Positions 28,595-36,881 are shown, counted from the first letter of the stretch. The stretch is DNA of 64,000 bases from an uncultured Eubacteriales bacterium (GCA_905206455.1 CAJLHL010000001.1:5648-69647), one strand, 5' to 3'. Notes: generated by a model not told the origin, from the sequence alone. Translations and numbers: made by a program.

Positions 28595-30013
28595 ATGGAA
28601 AAGATCAACAAAATTTTGGAAGCAATCGACGGGGCGGTTTGGGGCGTGCCTCTGATCGTCCTGATTCTTGCGGGCGGTCTTCTGCTGACGATCAGGCTCA
28701 GAGGGCTTCAGGTTCGTCATCTGGGAAGAGCGCTGAAATTCATGGTAAAAAATGAAGAAGGAGGAACCGGTGAGGTTACCAGTTTCGGAGCATTGTGTAC
28801 AGCGCTCAGTGCGACCATCGGTACGGGCAATATCGTAGGCGTAGCGACGGCAGTCGGCGCAGGCGGCCCGGGAGCCTTATTCTGGATGATCCTGGCGGCG
28901 TTCTTTGGGATGGCGACAAAATATTCTGAGGGTCTGCTGGCCGTGAAGTATCGTACGGTGGACGAAGACGGACACGCTCTGGGCGGACCGTTTTATTACA
29001 TAGAAAGAGGTATGGGAAAGAAGTGGAAGTGGCTGGCGAAGATTTTCGCATTTTTCGGAATGTGCGTAGGTCTCTTCGGTATTGGTACTTTTACGCAGGT
29101 AAACGGTATCGCTTCTGCGATTAAGGACTTCTTCGACCCGAATTCTCTGCATACGGTCACGATTCCGGGAATCGGGGAGTATTCCTGGGCTGTGGTTATC
29201 GCCAGTCTGGTTCTCGCGATCTGTGTCGCTCTGGTAATCATCGGAGGTATCAAGCGTATCGCTGAGGTGTCGCAGATCATCGTTCCGTTTATGGCGATCG
29301 TTTATGTGGCGGTATGTCTGCTGCTGCTGGTCTGCAATTTTACGAAGATTCCGGAAGCTGTGGTCATCATCGTGAAGAGTGCTTTTGTGCCTCAGTCTAT
29401 CGCCGGCGGTATCGCAGGAAGTATGATTATCGCGATGCAGAAGGGTATCGCCCGGGGTATCTTCTCTAACGAGGCAGGTCTCGGTTCTGCCCCGATCGCT
29501 GCAGCTGCAGCTAAGACGAAGGAGCCGGTAAGACAGGGTCTGGTAACGATGACAGGTACGTTTATCGATACGATCATCATCTGTACGATGACAGGTCTTT
29601 CCATCGTTCTGACAGGAGCGTGGCAGGTAGAAGATCTCGAAGGTGTTCAGGTTACCACTTACGCGTTCCAGAACGGCCTTCCGATTCCGGCGCAGGCGGC
29701 TTCCTTCATTCTGATGGTCTGTCTGGTATTCTTCGCCTTTACGACGATTCTCGGATGGGACTACTACGGCGAACGCTGCCTCGAATATTTCTCCAACGGA
29801 AGCAAGAAGAGCGTTATGGTTTACCGCTGGATCTATATCGCAGCGGTATTTATCGGACCTTACATGACAGTTTCCGCTGTATGGACCATCGCTGATATCT
29901 TTAACGGTCTCATGGCGATTCCGAATATGATCGCTCTGATCGCTCTCAACGGTGTGGTCGTCAAGGAGACGAAAGACTACTTTAACCGCCATAAGAACGG
30001 GCGTTTGGGGTAA
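28595..30013 (+). CDS. Alanine/glycine:cation symporter (AGCS family)
   Basis: A protein of 472 residues with about eleven membrane segments. Family signatures are visible: GEVTSFGALCTALSATIGTGNIVGVATA near residue 60-85, GPGALFWMILAAFFGMATKYSE and GIARGIFSNEAGLGSAPIAAA. The family imports alanine, glycine or related amino acids with Na+ or H+. The glycine riboswitch directly upstream makes glycine a likely substrate. ATG 28595 starts MEKINKILEAIDGAVWG, matching family N-termini; the longer frame from 28475 would lie partly in the leader. The Shine-Dalgarno is weak. Confidence 0.93.
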   Translation: MEKINKILEAIDGAVWGVPLIVLILAGGLLLTIRLRGLQVRHLGRALKFMVKNEEGGTGEVTSFGALCTALSATIGTGNIVGVATAVGAGGPGALFWMILAAFFGMATKYSEGLLAVKYRTVDEDGHALGGPFYYIERGMGKKWKWLAKIFAFFGMCVGLFGIGTFTQVNGIASAIKDFFDPNSLHTVTIPGIGEYSWAVVIASLVLAICVALVIIGGIKRIAEVSQIIVPFMAIVYVAVCLLLLVCNFTKIPEAVVIIVKSAFVPQSIAGGIAGSMIIAMQKGIARGIFSNEAGLGSAPIAAAAAKTKEPVRQGLVTMTGTFIDTIIICTMTGLSIVLTGAWQVEDLEGVQVTTYAFQNGLPIPAQAASFILMVCLVFFAFTTILGWDYYGERCLEYFSNGSKKSVMVYRWIYIAAVFIGPYMTVSAVWTIADIFNGLMAIPNMIALIALNGVVVKETKDYFNRHKNGRLG

Positions 30014-30104
30014 GTAAGAACATCTCGAAAAACGTGATGATAAGATGATTCGGGATGAGCATCCCGGTGTGGAAAATAGAATCGAAAAACGGAAAATCAG
30101 GGAT

Positions 30105-30140
30105 CGCCCGAGACGAAGGAATTCGTTTCGGGCGGTTTTT
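30105..30140 (+). terminator. Terminator of the symporter gene
   Basis: CGCCCGAGACGAA (30105-30117) pairs with TTCGTTTCGGGCG (30122-30134), followed by a T run. Confidence 0.9.
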
Positions 30141-30290
30141 GTGTTAGGAAAATTGGCGGGAAATAATACATTAAAGCTTCATGTATTTCTTTTTTCTTAT
30201 ATCGCAGATGTATCATAATTCTATATTGGTATTCAATAAGTGAGAGTTGTCAATGCTTGAAAAATGAAGTAAAATTGTTTGCATCACAAA

Positions 30291-30330
30291 GAGGGGAGTA
30301 TTCAATGAATTTGAATACTCCCCCTCTTTT
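30291..30330. terminator. Strong hairpin, possible bidirectional terminator, beside the solo repeat
   Basis: GAGGGGAGTATTCAA (30291-30305) pairs with TTGAATACTCCCCCTC (30311-30326, one bulge) over a 5-nt loop. Four T follow on the plus strand; on the minus strand CTCTTTG follows an A run. The symporter already has its own terminator, so on the minus strand this hairpin would end a short RNA beginning near 30380. Confidence 0.6.
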
Positions 30331-30353
30331 GCCGCATTAACTTTAGCAAGCCT

Positions 30354-30379
30354 GTTTCAATCCGCGAAAATATTTCGAC
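30354..30379 (-). repeat. Solitary CRISPR-repeat-like element upstream of cas3
   Basis: On the minus strand the 26-nt element starts GTCG and ends CGCGGATTGAAAC. The array repeat likewise starts GTCG and ends CGTGGATTGAAAT. The stem between them differs in sequence but still folds: CGAAA-TAT-TTTCG here versus CGCCCTCC-GTGA-GGAGGGCG in the array. A TATAAC -10-like box on the same strand (30389-30394) would start transcription close to the repeat. A 23-nt spacer-like stretch and the hairpin at 30291-30326 follow. It is either a relic repeat or a crRNA-like regulatory RNA. Confidence 0.6.
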
Positions 30380-30461
30380 ATAATTGACGTTATAGAGTCT
30401 ATCAGAATGATGCAACAGGTAGATAATGTATGACTTTTAATATGTATGTCTGAAAAAAGAA

Positions 30462-30490
30462 TTGATATTTCGATGAATGAACGATATGAT
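30462..30490 (+). promoter_or_regulatory. Promoter of the cas operon
   Basis: TTGATA (30462-30467), 17 nt and TATGAT (30485-30490). The leader to cas3 is about 105 nt and contains a small hairpin (AAGGGA with TCCCTT, 30515-30536). Confidence 0.7.
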
Positions 30491-30601
30491 GTACTTATAA
30501 AAAATATTTATAACAAGGGATTTGACGTATCCCTTTGCTTCGATCATGAGAACGGTATCTGAGCTGATGAAGACTTGAGACCTGAATTAACAGAGGGAAT
30601 T

Positions 30602-31861
30602 ATGGACAAAGAGGCACAACGTGAAGCGTATGTAGCGCACATTAACGAAAATGGAGAGGAGCAGTCTGTAAGGGATCATCTGTACGGAACCGCCAAAAGA
30701 GCCGCGGCATTTGCAGCAGTGTTTCAAGGTGAAAAGCATGCGGAAGTGATCGGGCTGATGCATGATATCGGAAAATACAGCGAAGGTTTTCAGAACCGCA
30801 TCCGCAATCAGGGAAAGATTGTAGATCATTCTACGGCAGGAGCGGTGGAGCGGATTGAAAAAAAAGATCTCGTCGGAGCTCTGTGTATCGCAGGGCATCA
30901 CGGTGGGTTACCGAACTGCGGAACATTTTCGGATTCCGGTGATGAGGCTACACTGCATGGACGAATCAAGCGCAAGGCGGCAGGAAAGCTGGGCGACTAT
31001 TCTGAATTTCATAAAGATATTTCAGCAGAAGATTTATCTGAAGCGCAAATGGGGCTTTTTTCTGCGGATAAGGAAGGATTCCTTAGAGCCTATTTTTATA
31101 CGAAATTTTTATTTTCTGCGCTGACAGATGCTGATTTTCTGGATACTGAAGCTTTTATGGGTGGACGAGAGCGAAATTATTTTTATGAGGATATAGCGAA
31201 CCTGTCAGAGAAACTGGATCGTTATACGGAAAAATGGGGCGAACCGAAGACAGAGCTGAATCGTATCCGATGTGAGATTTTAGAAGCGTGCCGTATTCGG
31301 GGAACAGATCCGCGAGGTCTTTTTTCTCTTACCGTACCTACTGGAGGCGGAAAAACGACGGCATCATTAGCCTTTGCGCTGAAACATGCGAAAGAACATT
31401 CTATGGAACGAATTATCTATGTAATTCCTTACACCAGTATTATCGAGCAGAATGTAGAAGTTTTTCAAGACATTCTGGGCAGCGAGAATGTACTCGCTCA
31501 CTATGGAGATGTCTCTTATGACGATCAGGATGGGGCATCGCAAAAAAAGCTGGCAGCAGAGAACTGGGATGCTCCGGTGATCGTGACTACATCTGTACAA
31601 TTTTTTGAATCGCTTTTTTCCAATAAGCCGTCAAAATGCAGGAAACTACATAATATAGCCAATAGCGTTATTATTTTTGACGAATATCAGATGATTCCGG
31701 TAAAACATATGTTTTTATGTACAGAAGCGATTTATCGTCTGATCCAGTCGTATCGCTGCACTGCGCTGCTCTGTACTGCGACGCAGCCGGGAACGAAACG
31801 TTTTTTTCACGAGATGACATGTCGTGAGATTATCGAAGATACAGAAAAGTTGTTCGAGTAG
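30602..31861 (+). CDS. cas3: Cas3 N-terminal part: HD nuclease and first helicase domain
   Basis: A protein of 419 residues, if translated alone. The HD domain looks complete: His26, His54-Asp55 in GLMHDIGKYS, His76 in VDHSTAG and His99-His100 in AGHHGG. The first RecA domain has Walker A in TVPTGGGKTTASLAF (about 243-257), DEYQ in VIIFDEYQMIP (about 359) and TATQP (about 394). GAGGG lies 5 nt before ATG 30602; an upstream TTG at 30575 is weaker. Without the second RecA domain it should not translocate, but the HD nuclease could still be active. Confidence 0.85.
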   Translation: MDKEAQREAYVAHINENGEEQSVRDHLYGTAKRAAAFAAVFQGEKHAEVIGLMHDIGKYSEGFQNRIRNQGKIVDHSTAGAVERIEKKDLVGALCIAGHHGGLPNCGTFSDSGDEATLHGRIKRKAAGKLGDYSEFHKDISAEDLSEAQMGLFSADKEGFLRAYFYTKFLFSALTDADFLDTEAFMGGRERNYFYEDIANLSEKLDRYTEKWGEPKTELNRIRCEILEACRIRGTDPRGLFSLTVPTGGGKTTASLAFALKHAKEHSMERIIYVIPYTSIIEQNVEVFQDILGSENVLAHYGDVSYDDQDGASQKKLAAENWDAPVIVTTSVQFFESLFSNKPSKCRKLHNIANSVIIFDEYQMIPVKHMFLCTEAIYRLIQSYRCTALLCTATQPGTKRFFHEMTCREIIEDTEKLFE

Positions 31862-31990
31862 CTTAAAAGAGTCTCCTATCACGAAATCGGACGCATAGAG
31901 GAAGAAGAGCTCGATGTACGGCTGAATAAACACAGGCAAGTTCTCTGTATCGTAAATACAAGAAAAAAAGCGCAGCGGATTTATGAGGGT

Positions 31991-32764
31991 ATGGAAGAAG
32001 ATGGAAATTATCATCTGTCTACCCTGATGGTTCCGAGACATCGAAGCGAAGTTCTGGAAAAAGTGCGAAATCGTCTGAAAAATGGTCTGACTTGCAGAGT
32101 TATATCTACGAGCCTGATCGAGGCAGGTGTTGATGTGGATTTTCCGATACTCTATAGGGAAGAAAGCGGACTGGATTCCATCGTTCAGGCGGCAGGACGC
32201 TGTAATCGTGAAGGCAGAGCATCTGCGGAAGAGAGTTGTGTATATGTTTTCCGTCTGGGGGAATCGCAATGGAATATTCAGCGGATCAATCGAGATGCGA
32301 TGCGGGAAGTTCTGAGTCTGGGATATCAGATCGGGCTTCCAGATACGACGAAACGGTATTTTGAAGCTTTGTTTGACAGCAAGGGAGACCAAGCTCTGGA
32401 TGGGGATGATATTCTGAAAATGATCTGCGAAGGAGGAAAGACGGGACCTCTGCCATTTAGAGAAGTCGCAGAGCGGTTTAAAATGATCGATCAGGATACT
32501 CGGACAATCTATGTTCCGTTTGATTCTCACGGAGAGGAGCTGTGTCGCAGGTTGTCGGAAGGAGAGCGAACTCGGATGCTGTTTCGCGAACTGGGGCAGT
32601 ATAGCGTTAATCTGTATCCACGCGATTACGCTCTGCTGGAGACACAGGGAATTCTTTTGGAGTACGACGAAGATGCGGCAGTACTGAGTGATCTGTCGTA
32701 TTATTCAAAGGATACCGGACTTTTGCTCATGGATGCAGAAGAAGGACAGGGCTTTTTTATATAA
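31991..32764 (+). CDS. cas3: Cas3 C-terminal part: second helicase domain
   Basis: A protein of 257 residues from the first in-frame ATG after the amber codon; the homologous sequence begins at 31862. It carries STSLIEAGVDVDFP and the motif VI-like QAAGRCNREG, followed by the Cas3 C-terminal region. GAGGG directly abuts the ATG, a poor site for independent translation. Together with the N-terminal part it could in principle reconstitute a split helicase, as in systems with naturally separated Cas3 domains, but nothing here shows that it does. Confidence 0.6.
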   Translation: MEEDGNYHLSTLMVPRHRSEVLEKVRNRLKNGLTCRVISTSLIEAGVDVDFPILYREESGLDSIVQAAGRCNREGRASAEESCVYVFRLGESQWNIQRINRDAMREVLSLGYQIGLPDTTKRYFEALFDSKGDQALDGDDILKMICEGGKTGPLPFREVAERFKMIDQDTRTIYVPFDSHGEELCRRLSEGERTRMLFRELGQYSVNLYPRDYALLETQGILLEYDEDAAVLSDLSYYSKDTGLLLMDAEEGQGFFI

Positions 32765-32845
32765 TTCAAAGAGTTCTCGGAGAATAGTGAGGAAAAAATA
32801 TCGTGATAAAGTGATACTGGGAGATGAAAACGATTAACTGATAAC

Positions 32846-32875
32846 AAAGTGATTTTTGCAGGTAAGTCACTTTTT
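32846..32875 (+). terminator. Terminator-like hairpin between cas3 and cas5c
   Basis: AAAGTGA (32846-32852) pairs with TCACTTT (32867-32873) over a 14-nt loop, followed by T-rich sequence. It could lower Cascade expression relative to cas3, or it may be chance. Confidence 0.4.
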
Positions 32876-32910
32876 ATAGTCTGATAAAATGGAGAAAGGA
32901 GATATCGCTT

Positions 32911-33567
32911 ATGAGCATACGTATGGAGGTGTGGGGAGAAAACGCGTGTTTTACACGTCCGGAGATGAAGACGGAAAGAGTGACTTATGATGTGATGACT
33001 CCTTCCGCAGCGAGGGGGATTCTGGAAGCCGTTTACTGGCATCCGGGAATGCGATGGCACATCGATAAAATTCATGTTTTGAGCCCGATCCGTTTTGTGA
33101 ATCTCCGGCGGAATGAAGTTAAGTCGAAGGTGCAGTCACAGAATGCTCTGACTGTAATGAATGGCGGACGGAAGGAGCTATATCTCAGTACATCTGAAGA
33201 TATTCAGCAAAGAGCATCTGTAATTCTTCAGGATGTGCACTATATTATCGAGGCGCATTTTACTCTTACAGAGAGGGCGGTACCAGGGGATAATGCCGGA
33301 AAATTTCAGAGCATCATCAAACGTCGTCTTGAGAAAGGGCAGTGCTATCATCAGCCATATTTCGGGACCAGAGAATTTCCGGCGCGGTTTCGCCTGTATG
33401 AACCGCCGACGATCCCGGCTGAGCCGAGCCTGATTGGAGAGTCTGATCTGGGCTATATGCTGTATGATATGGATTATTCGGATCCAGGAAATATTGTTCC
33501 TATGTTTTTTCGGGCGGTTCTGCGCGACGGAACATTGGATCTGACAGATTGTGAGGTGAAAAAATGA
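32911..33567 (+). CDS. cas5c: Cas5c (Cas5d), pre-crRNA endonuclease and Cascade subunit
   Basis: A protein of 218 residues. In type I-C, Cas5c replaces Cas6: it cuts the repeat hairpin and then caps the 5' end of the crRNA in Cascade. The family segments MEVWGENACFTRPEMKTERVTYDVMTPSAARGILEAVYWHP and GQCYHQPYFGTREFPARF are visible. Tyr42 matches the catalytic Tyr46 region of the Bacillus halodurans enzyme. At the Lys-His pair (116-117 there) this protein reads Lys131-Phe132 in NAGKFQS. AAAGGAG precedes the ATG. Its stop overlaps cas8c by 4 nt. Confidence 0.9.
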   Translation: MSIRMEVWGENACFTRPEMKTERVTYDVMTPSAARGILEAVYWHPGMRWHIDKIHVLSPIRFVNLRRNEVKSKVQSQNALTVMNGGRKELYLSTSEDIQQRASVILQDVHYIIEAHFTLTERAVPGDNAGKFQSIIKRRLEKGQCYHQPYFGTREFPARFRLYEPPTIPAEPSLIGESDLGYMLYDMDYSDPGNIVPMFFRAVLRDGTLDLTDCEVKK

Positions 33568-35318
33568 TTTTATCATCTCTTGTAGATCTCTATGAGGTCT
33601 TAGCGCAAAAGGGGGAAATTCCCAAAAACGGATGGAGCAAAGTGAAACTTTCTTTCGCTCTCAGTCTGAACCTGCAGGGAGAATTAATCGGTATCATAGA
33701 TCTGCGAAAGGAAGTGGAGAGAGGAAAGAAAAAGGTGATTGTACCGGGGGAACGAAGTATGCCGTCGCCTGTCAAACGATCTTCTGGCGTAGCAGCAAAT
33801 TTTCTCTGGGACAATTCCTCTTATATACTGGGAGCAGACGAAAAGGGCAGTCCGGATAAAGCAGAAAAGAAATTCAAAGCTTTTGCGGAGAAATTTCGGG
33901 AAGTGACGAACGGAAAACAGGATGAGATGATTCTTGCGATATCGAGGTTTCTGGAAAATTGGGAACCGGAAAAAACACCGGATCATCCGTTGATCCAAGA
34001 GTACTGGAAAGAAATTTCCACTGGGGCGAATCTGACATTCCGGGTAGATGGAAAATTTGCAGATGAGAACCCCGACATTATTCGGGCCTGGGATGAATAT
34101 CTGAATCAGAGTGGATCGGAAGAAAAAGGGTTCTGTCTGGCTACGGGAAGGTATGATTCTGTCGCCCGCCTCCATCCGTCGGTTAAAGGCGTTCAGGGAG
34201 CTCAGTCCAGCGGCGCAGCGCTGGTGTCATTTAATGCTCCTTCTTACTGTTCCTATGGAAAGGAGCAGGGGGCTAACTCACCTGTCGGTGAGTATGCGGC
34301 GTTCGCCTATACCAGCGCATTGAACTACTTACTGTCCGGCTACAATAACAAAGTATTACTGGGAGATACAACGATTGTCTACTGGGCGAAAAAAGCTGAA
34401 GCGGCGTATCAGGATCTTTTTGGAAGTTTGTTCGGGATGTCTTCCGATCACATGGATCAGACACAACTGAACAGTATCATGAATAAAATTGCGGACGGCC
34501 AGACTGTGATATGGGACGATGTAGAGATCTATCCGAAAGATGAATTTTATATTCTGGGACTTTCTCCGAATGCAGCCCGCCTTTCGGTACGTTTTTTCTT
34601 ACGGACAACCTTTGGCGGCATGGCACAGAATCTCAGCCGGCATTATGAGAATATTCGTGTCTCACATGGTCCAAAGAATAAGGATTATCTGTCGCTGTGG
34701 AATTTGCTGTCTGAGACCGTAAATCAGAAGTCAAAGGATAAGACACCATCGCCTCAGTTAGCCGGGAATTTGGCACGGGCAGTTTTAGAAGGAGGTTTTT
34801 ATCCGGAAACTCTATATACCGGTGTTCAGCTGCGGATTCGCGCAGAACGTATCGTGAATTACGGAAGGGCTGCTGTGATCAAGGCATATTTGACGAGGAA
34901 CGGCAGAGATATTAATAAGGAGGTATTGACTGTGAGTTTAAATGAAGACAGCAATTATGAGCCGTACGTTTTGGGCAGATTATTTTCAATCTTGGAAGGA
35001 CTGCAGAACGCAGCTAATCCGGGAATCAATGCAACGATTCGTGATAAATATTTCAATTCAGCCTGTGCGATGCCATCTGTAATTTTTCCGATACTGTTGA
35101 AATTGTCAAATAGTCATTTGAGAAAATTATATGCACCGTCCAGGATCTATTATGATAAATTGATTCAGGGCGTTATGAGCAAATTAGGGACATCATTTCC
35201 GCAGCGCCTCAATTTGCAGGAACAGGGAGTATTTCAGTTAGGTTACTATCATCAGACAGAAAAACGATTTGAGAAAAAGAACAAAGATGTGACAGAAACG
35301 AGTGAGGAGGAAATTTAA
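33564..35318 (+). CDS. cas8c: Cas8c (Csd1), large subunit of type I-C Cascade
   Basis: A protein of 584 residues, the usual size. Cas8c recognises the PAM and recruits Cas3. The N-terminus (MILSSLVDLYEVLAQKGEIPKNGW) and segments such as NFLWDNSSYILG, CLATGRYDSVARLHPSVKGVQGAQSSGAALVSFN and AFAYTSALNYLL are typical of Csd1. The start overlaps the cas5c stop (ATGA). An internal start near 34932 probably yields the small subunit. One nucleotide separates its stop from the cas7 start. Confidence 0.93.
   Translation: MILSSLVDLYEVLAQKGEIPKNGWSKVKLSFALSLNLQGELIGIIDLRKEVERGKKKVIVPGERSMPSPVKRSSGVAANFLWDNSSYILGADEKGSPDKAEKKFKAFAEKFREVTNGKQDEMILAISRFLENWEPEKTPDHPLIQEYWKEISTGANLTFRVDGKFADENPDIIRAWDEYLNQSGSEEKGFCLATGRYDSVARLHPSVKGVQGAQSSGAALVSFNAPSYCSYGKEQGANSPVGEYAAFAYTSALNYLLSGYNNKVLLGDTTIVYWAKKAEAAYQDLFGSLFGMSSDHMDQTQLNSIMNKIADGQTVIWDDVEIYPKDEFYILGLSPNAARLSVRFFLRTTFGGMAQNLSRHYENIRVSHGPKNKDYLSLWNLLSETVNQKSKDKTPSPQLAGNLARAVLEGGFYPETLYTGVQLRIRAERIVNYGRAAVIKAYLTRNGRDINKEVLTVSLNEDSNYEPYVLGRLFSILEGLQNAANPGINATIRDKYFNSACAMPSVIFPILLKLSNSHLRKLYAPSRIYYDKLIQGVMSKLGTSFPQRLNLQEQGVFQLGYYHQTEKRFEKKNKDVTETSEEEI
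34932..35318 (+). CDS. cas11c: Cas11c small subunit, internal translation start within cas8c
   Basis: Inside cas8c a perfect AAGGAGG (34917-34923) sits 8 nt before an in-frame GTG (34932), with an in-frame TTG at 34926 as an alternative. Starting at the GTG gives a 128-residue, mostly helical protein (VSLNEDSNYEPYVLGRLFSI onward) identical to the Cas8c C-terminus. Other type I-C systems are known to make Cas11c this way, and it lines the belly of Cascade. The strong Shine-Dalgarno at the right place and size is direct sequence support; expression is not shown. Confidence 0.75.
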   Translation: MSLNEDSNYEPYVLGRLFSILEGLQNAANPGINATIRDKYFNSACAMPSVIFPILLKLSNSHLRKLYAPSRIYYDKLIQGVMSKLGTSFPQRLNLQEQGVFQLGYYHQTEKRFEKKNKDVTETSEEEI

Positions 35319-35319
35319 G

Positions 35320-36213
35320 ATGGCAGAACCGATTAAAAACAGATATGATTTTGTGATTCTTTTCGATGTGGAAAATGGCAATCCAAACGGTGATCCGGAC
35401 TCAGGAAATATGCCCCGAATCGATCCGGAGACGAATCTGGGAATTGTAACTGATGTATGCATCAAGCGTAAGATAAGAAATTATGTAGAGATGCTGAAGG
35501 ACGGTGAAGCGGGATACAAAATTTATATCAAAGACGGTGTTCCTCTCAATACCAGCGATCAGGAAGCATATAAGGCGTTGGATCCCGAAAATGAAGGAAT
35601 GAAAACCCTGAAGAAAAAAGATCCGGAGATCGATAGAAAAGTCAGAGACTTTATGTGTCAGAACTTCTTTGATATCCGAACTTTCGGCGCGGTTATGACG
35701 ACTTTTGTAAAAGATGCCTTAAACTGCGGACAGGTCAGAGGACCGGTACAGCTGGGATTTGCACGCAGTATTGATCCGATTATGCCGCAGGAAGTGACGA
35801 TTACCCGCGTGGCAATCACCACAGAAAAAGACGCGGAACGCAAAGGCACAGAGATGGGCAGAAAATATATCGTACCATATGGTCTATACCGTATGGAGGG
35901 GTATATTTCAGCCAATTTAGCACGCAAAACCACGGGTTTTTCTGAAGAAGATCTGAACCTTTTATGGGATGCGATTATCAACATGTTTGAACATGACCAT
36001 TCTGCAGCGAGAGGGAAAATGGCGGTTCGCCGTCTGATCGTTTTTCAGCACGATTCGGAATTGGGGAATGCTCCATCTTATAAACTATTTGAACGCGTTC
36101 ATGTAAAACACAGGACAGAAAATAGCGTTTCCCGTTCGTTTGCAGACTATGAAGTGACCGTTGATACAACCGAACTGCCGCAGGGAGTTACCTGTATTTC
36201 TATGGTCGAATGA
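35320..36213 (+). CDS. cas7: Cas7 (Csd2), Cascade backbone subunit
   Basis: A protein of 297 residues. It forms the helical filament that holds the crRNA spacer. The Csd2 N-terminus is clear: NRYDFVILFDVENGNPNGDP, then a segment ending MPRIDPETNLGIVTDVCIKRKIRNYV. Further blocks are FFDIRTFGAVM and VRGPVQLGFARSIDPI. ATG 35320 has GAGGAGG 8 nt upstream; the longer frame from 35302 overlaps cas8c and is not preferred. It overlaps cas4 by 4 nt. Confidence 0.94.
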   Translation: MAEPIKNRYDFVILFDVENGNPNGDPDSGNMPRIDPETNLGIVTDVCIKRKIRNYVEMLKDGEAGYKIYIKDGVPLNTSDQEAYKALDPENEGMKTLKKKDPEIDRKVRDFMCQNFFDIRTFGAVMTTFVKDALNCGQVRGPVQLGFARSIDPIMPQEVTITRVAITTEKDAERKGTEMGRKYIVPYGLYRMEGYISANLARKTTGFSEEDLNLLWDAIINMFEHDHSAARGKMAVRRLIVFQHDSELGNAPSYKLFERVHVKHRTENSVSRSFADYEVTVDTTELPQGVTCISMVE

Positions 36214-36881
36214 AGGAACAGGATTATTTGATGCTCTCGGGCATACAGCACTTTATTTTTTGCCGCAGACAGTGGGCTCTGATACATATTGAACAGCAGT
36301 GGGCGGAAAATGAACAGACTATCGACGGAAGGCTGATGCATCGGAGGGCTCATGACGAGGAATCTGTGGAGAAACGGGGAGATCAGATTATCACCCGCGG
36401 AATGCGAGTGGTATCGCATCGTCTGGGAGTCAGTGGGATCTGTGATGTAGTGGAATTTCACAAAAGTAAAGATGGGATTGCGATTCAAAGCTGGCCGGGA
36501 TATTGGAAGCCTTACCCGATAGAATATAAGAAAGGAACTCCGAAAGATCACGATGCAGATGAGCTGCAGCTCTGTCTGCAGGCGATTTGTCTGGAAGAGA
36601 TGTTATGCTGTGATATCGAAGAAGGCAGTTTATATTATGGGGAAACGAGAAGGCGGAAGAAGGTTGTATTCTCGGAAGATATGAGGTGGCGAGCAGAAAA
36701 TATTCTGGGAGAGATGCACAATCTGTACAGAAGAGGATGGACTCCTAAGGGGAAATTTTCCAAAGGTTGTAATGCATGTTCGCTGAAAGAAATCTGCCTT
36801 CCTAAATTATCTCGGTCGGTAAAAGTGAGTACATATTTGGATCGATCTTTGAAAGGAGATGAAGAATGCGAAAACTCCTGA
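36210..36881 (+). CDS. cas4: Cas4, adaptation exonuclease
   Basis: A protein of 223 residues. Cas4 is an iron-sulfur nuclease that trims prespacers and enforces PAM orientation with Cas1-Cas2. The iron-sulfur cysteines are in IFCRRQW near the N-terminus (about residue 18) and in the C-terminal CNACSLKEIC. The RecB-type nuclease core appears as GICDVVEFH and PIEYKKGTPKDHDADELQLCLQA. It overlaps cas7 by 4 nt and cas1 by 16 nt, indicating tight coupling. Confidence 0.93.
   Translation: MKEQDYLMLSGIQHFIFCRRQWALIHIEQQWAENEQTIDGRLMHRRAHDEESVEKRGDQIITRGMRVVSHRLGVSGICDVVEFHKSKDGIAIQSWPGYWKPYPIEYKKGTPKDHDADELQLCLQAICLEEMLCCDIEEGSLYYGETRRRKKVVFSEDMRWRAENILGEMHNLYRRGWTPKGKFSKGCNACSLKEICLPKLSRSVKVSTYLDRSLKGDEECENS

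Larger units (their letters stand above)
30602..32764 (+). pseudogene. cas3: cas3 (type I-C helicase-nuclease), interrupted by an in-frame amber codon
   Basis: The full frame of 721 codons encodes an entire Cas3: HD nuclease, two RecA-like helicase domains and a C-terminal region. Codon 420 is TAG (31859-31861), and the same frame continues without any indel for 300 more codons. TAG is used as a normal stop by neighbours (for example nrdD, atpE and cbiD), so it is not reassigned. Cas3 would unwind and degrade DNA marked by Cascade; a truncated product lacks helicase domain 2. A C-to-T change from CAG is the simplest origin. Suppression, a strain-specific mutation or a sequencing error are alternatives. 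Confidence 0.85.

Noticed and set aside
30354..30600. Spacer-like sequence of the solo repeat targeting the cas promoter
   Set aside because: I compared the sequence starting AGGCTTGC with both strands of 30380-30600 beside TTC trinucleotides. The best matches share only three leading bases, so I do not claim a target.
31859..31861. Pyrrolysine or other recoding at the cas3 amber codon
   Set aside because: Other genes end in TAG, Cas3 has no known pyrrolysine site, and no pyl gene is in the window. A nonsense change is simpler.
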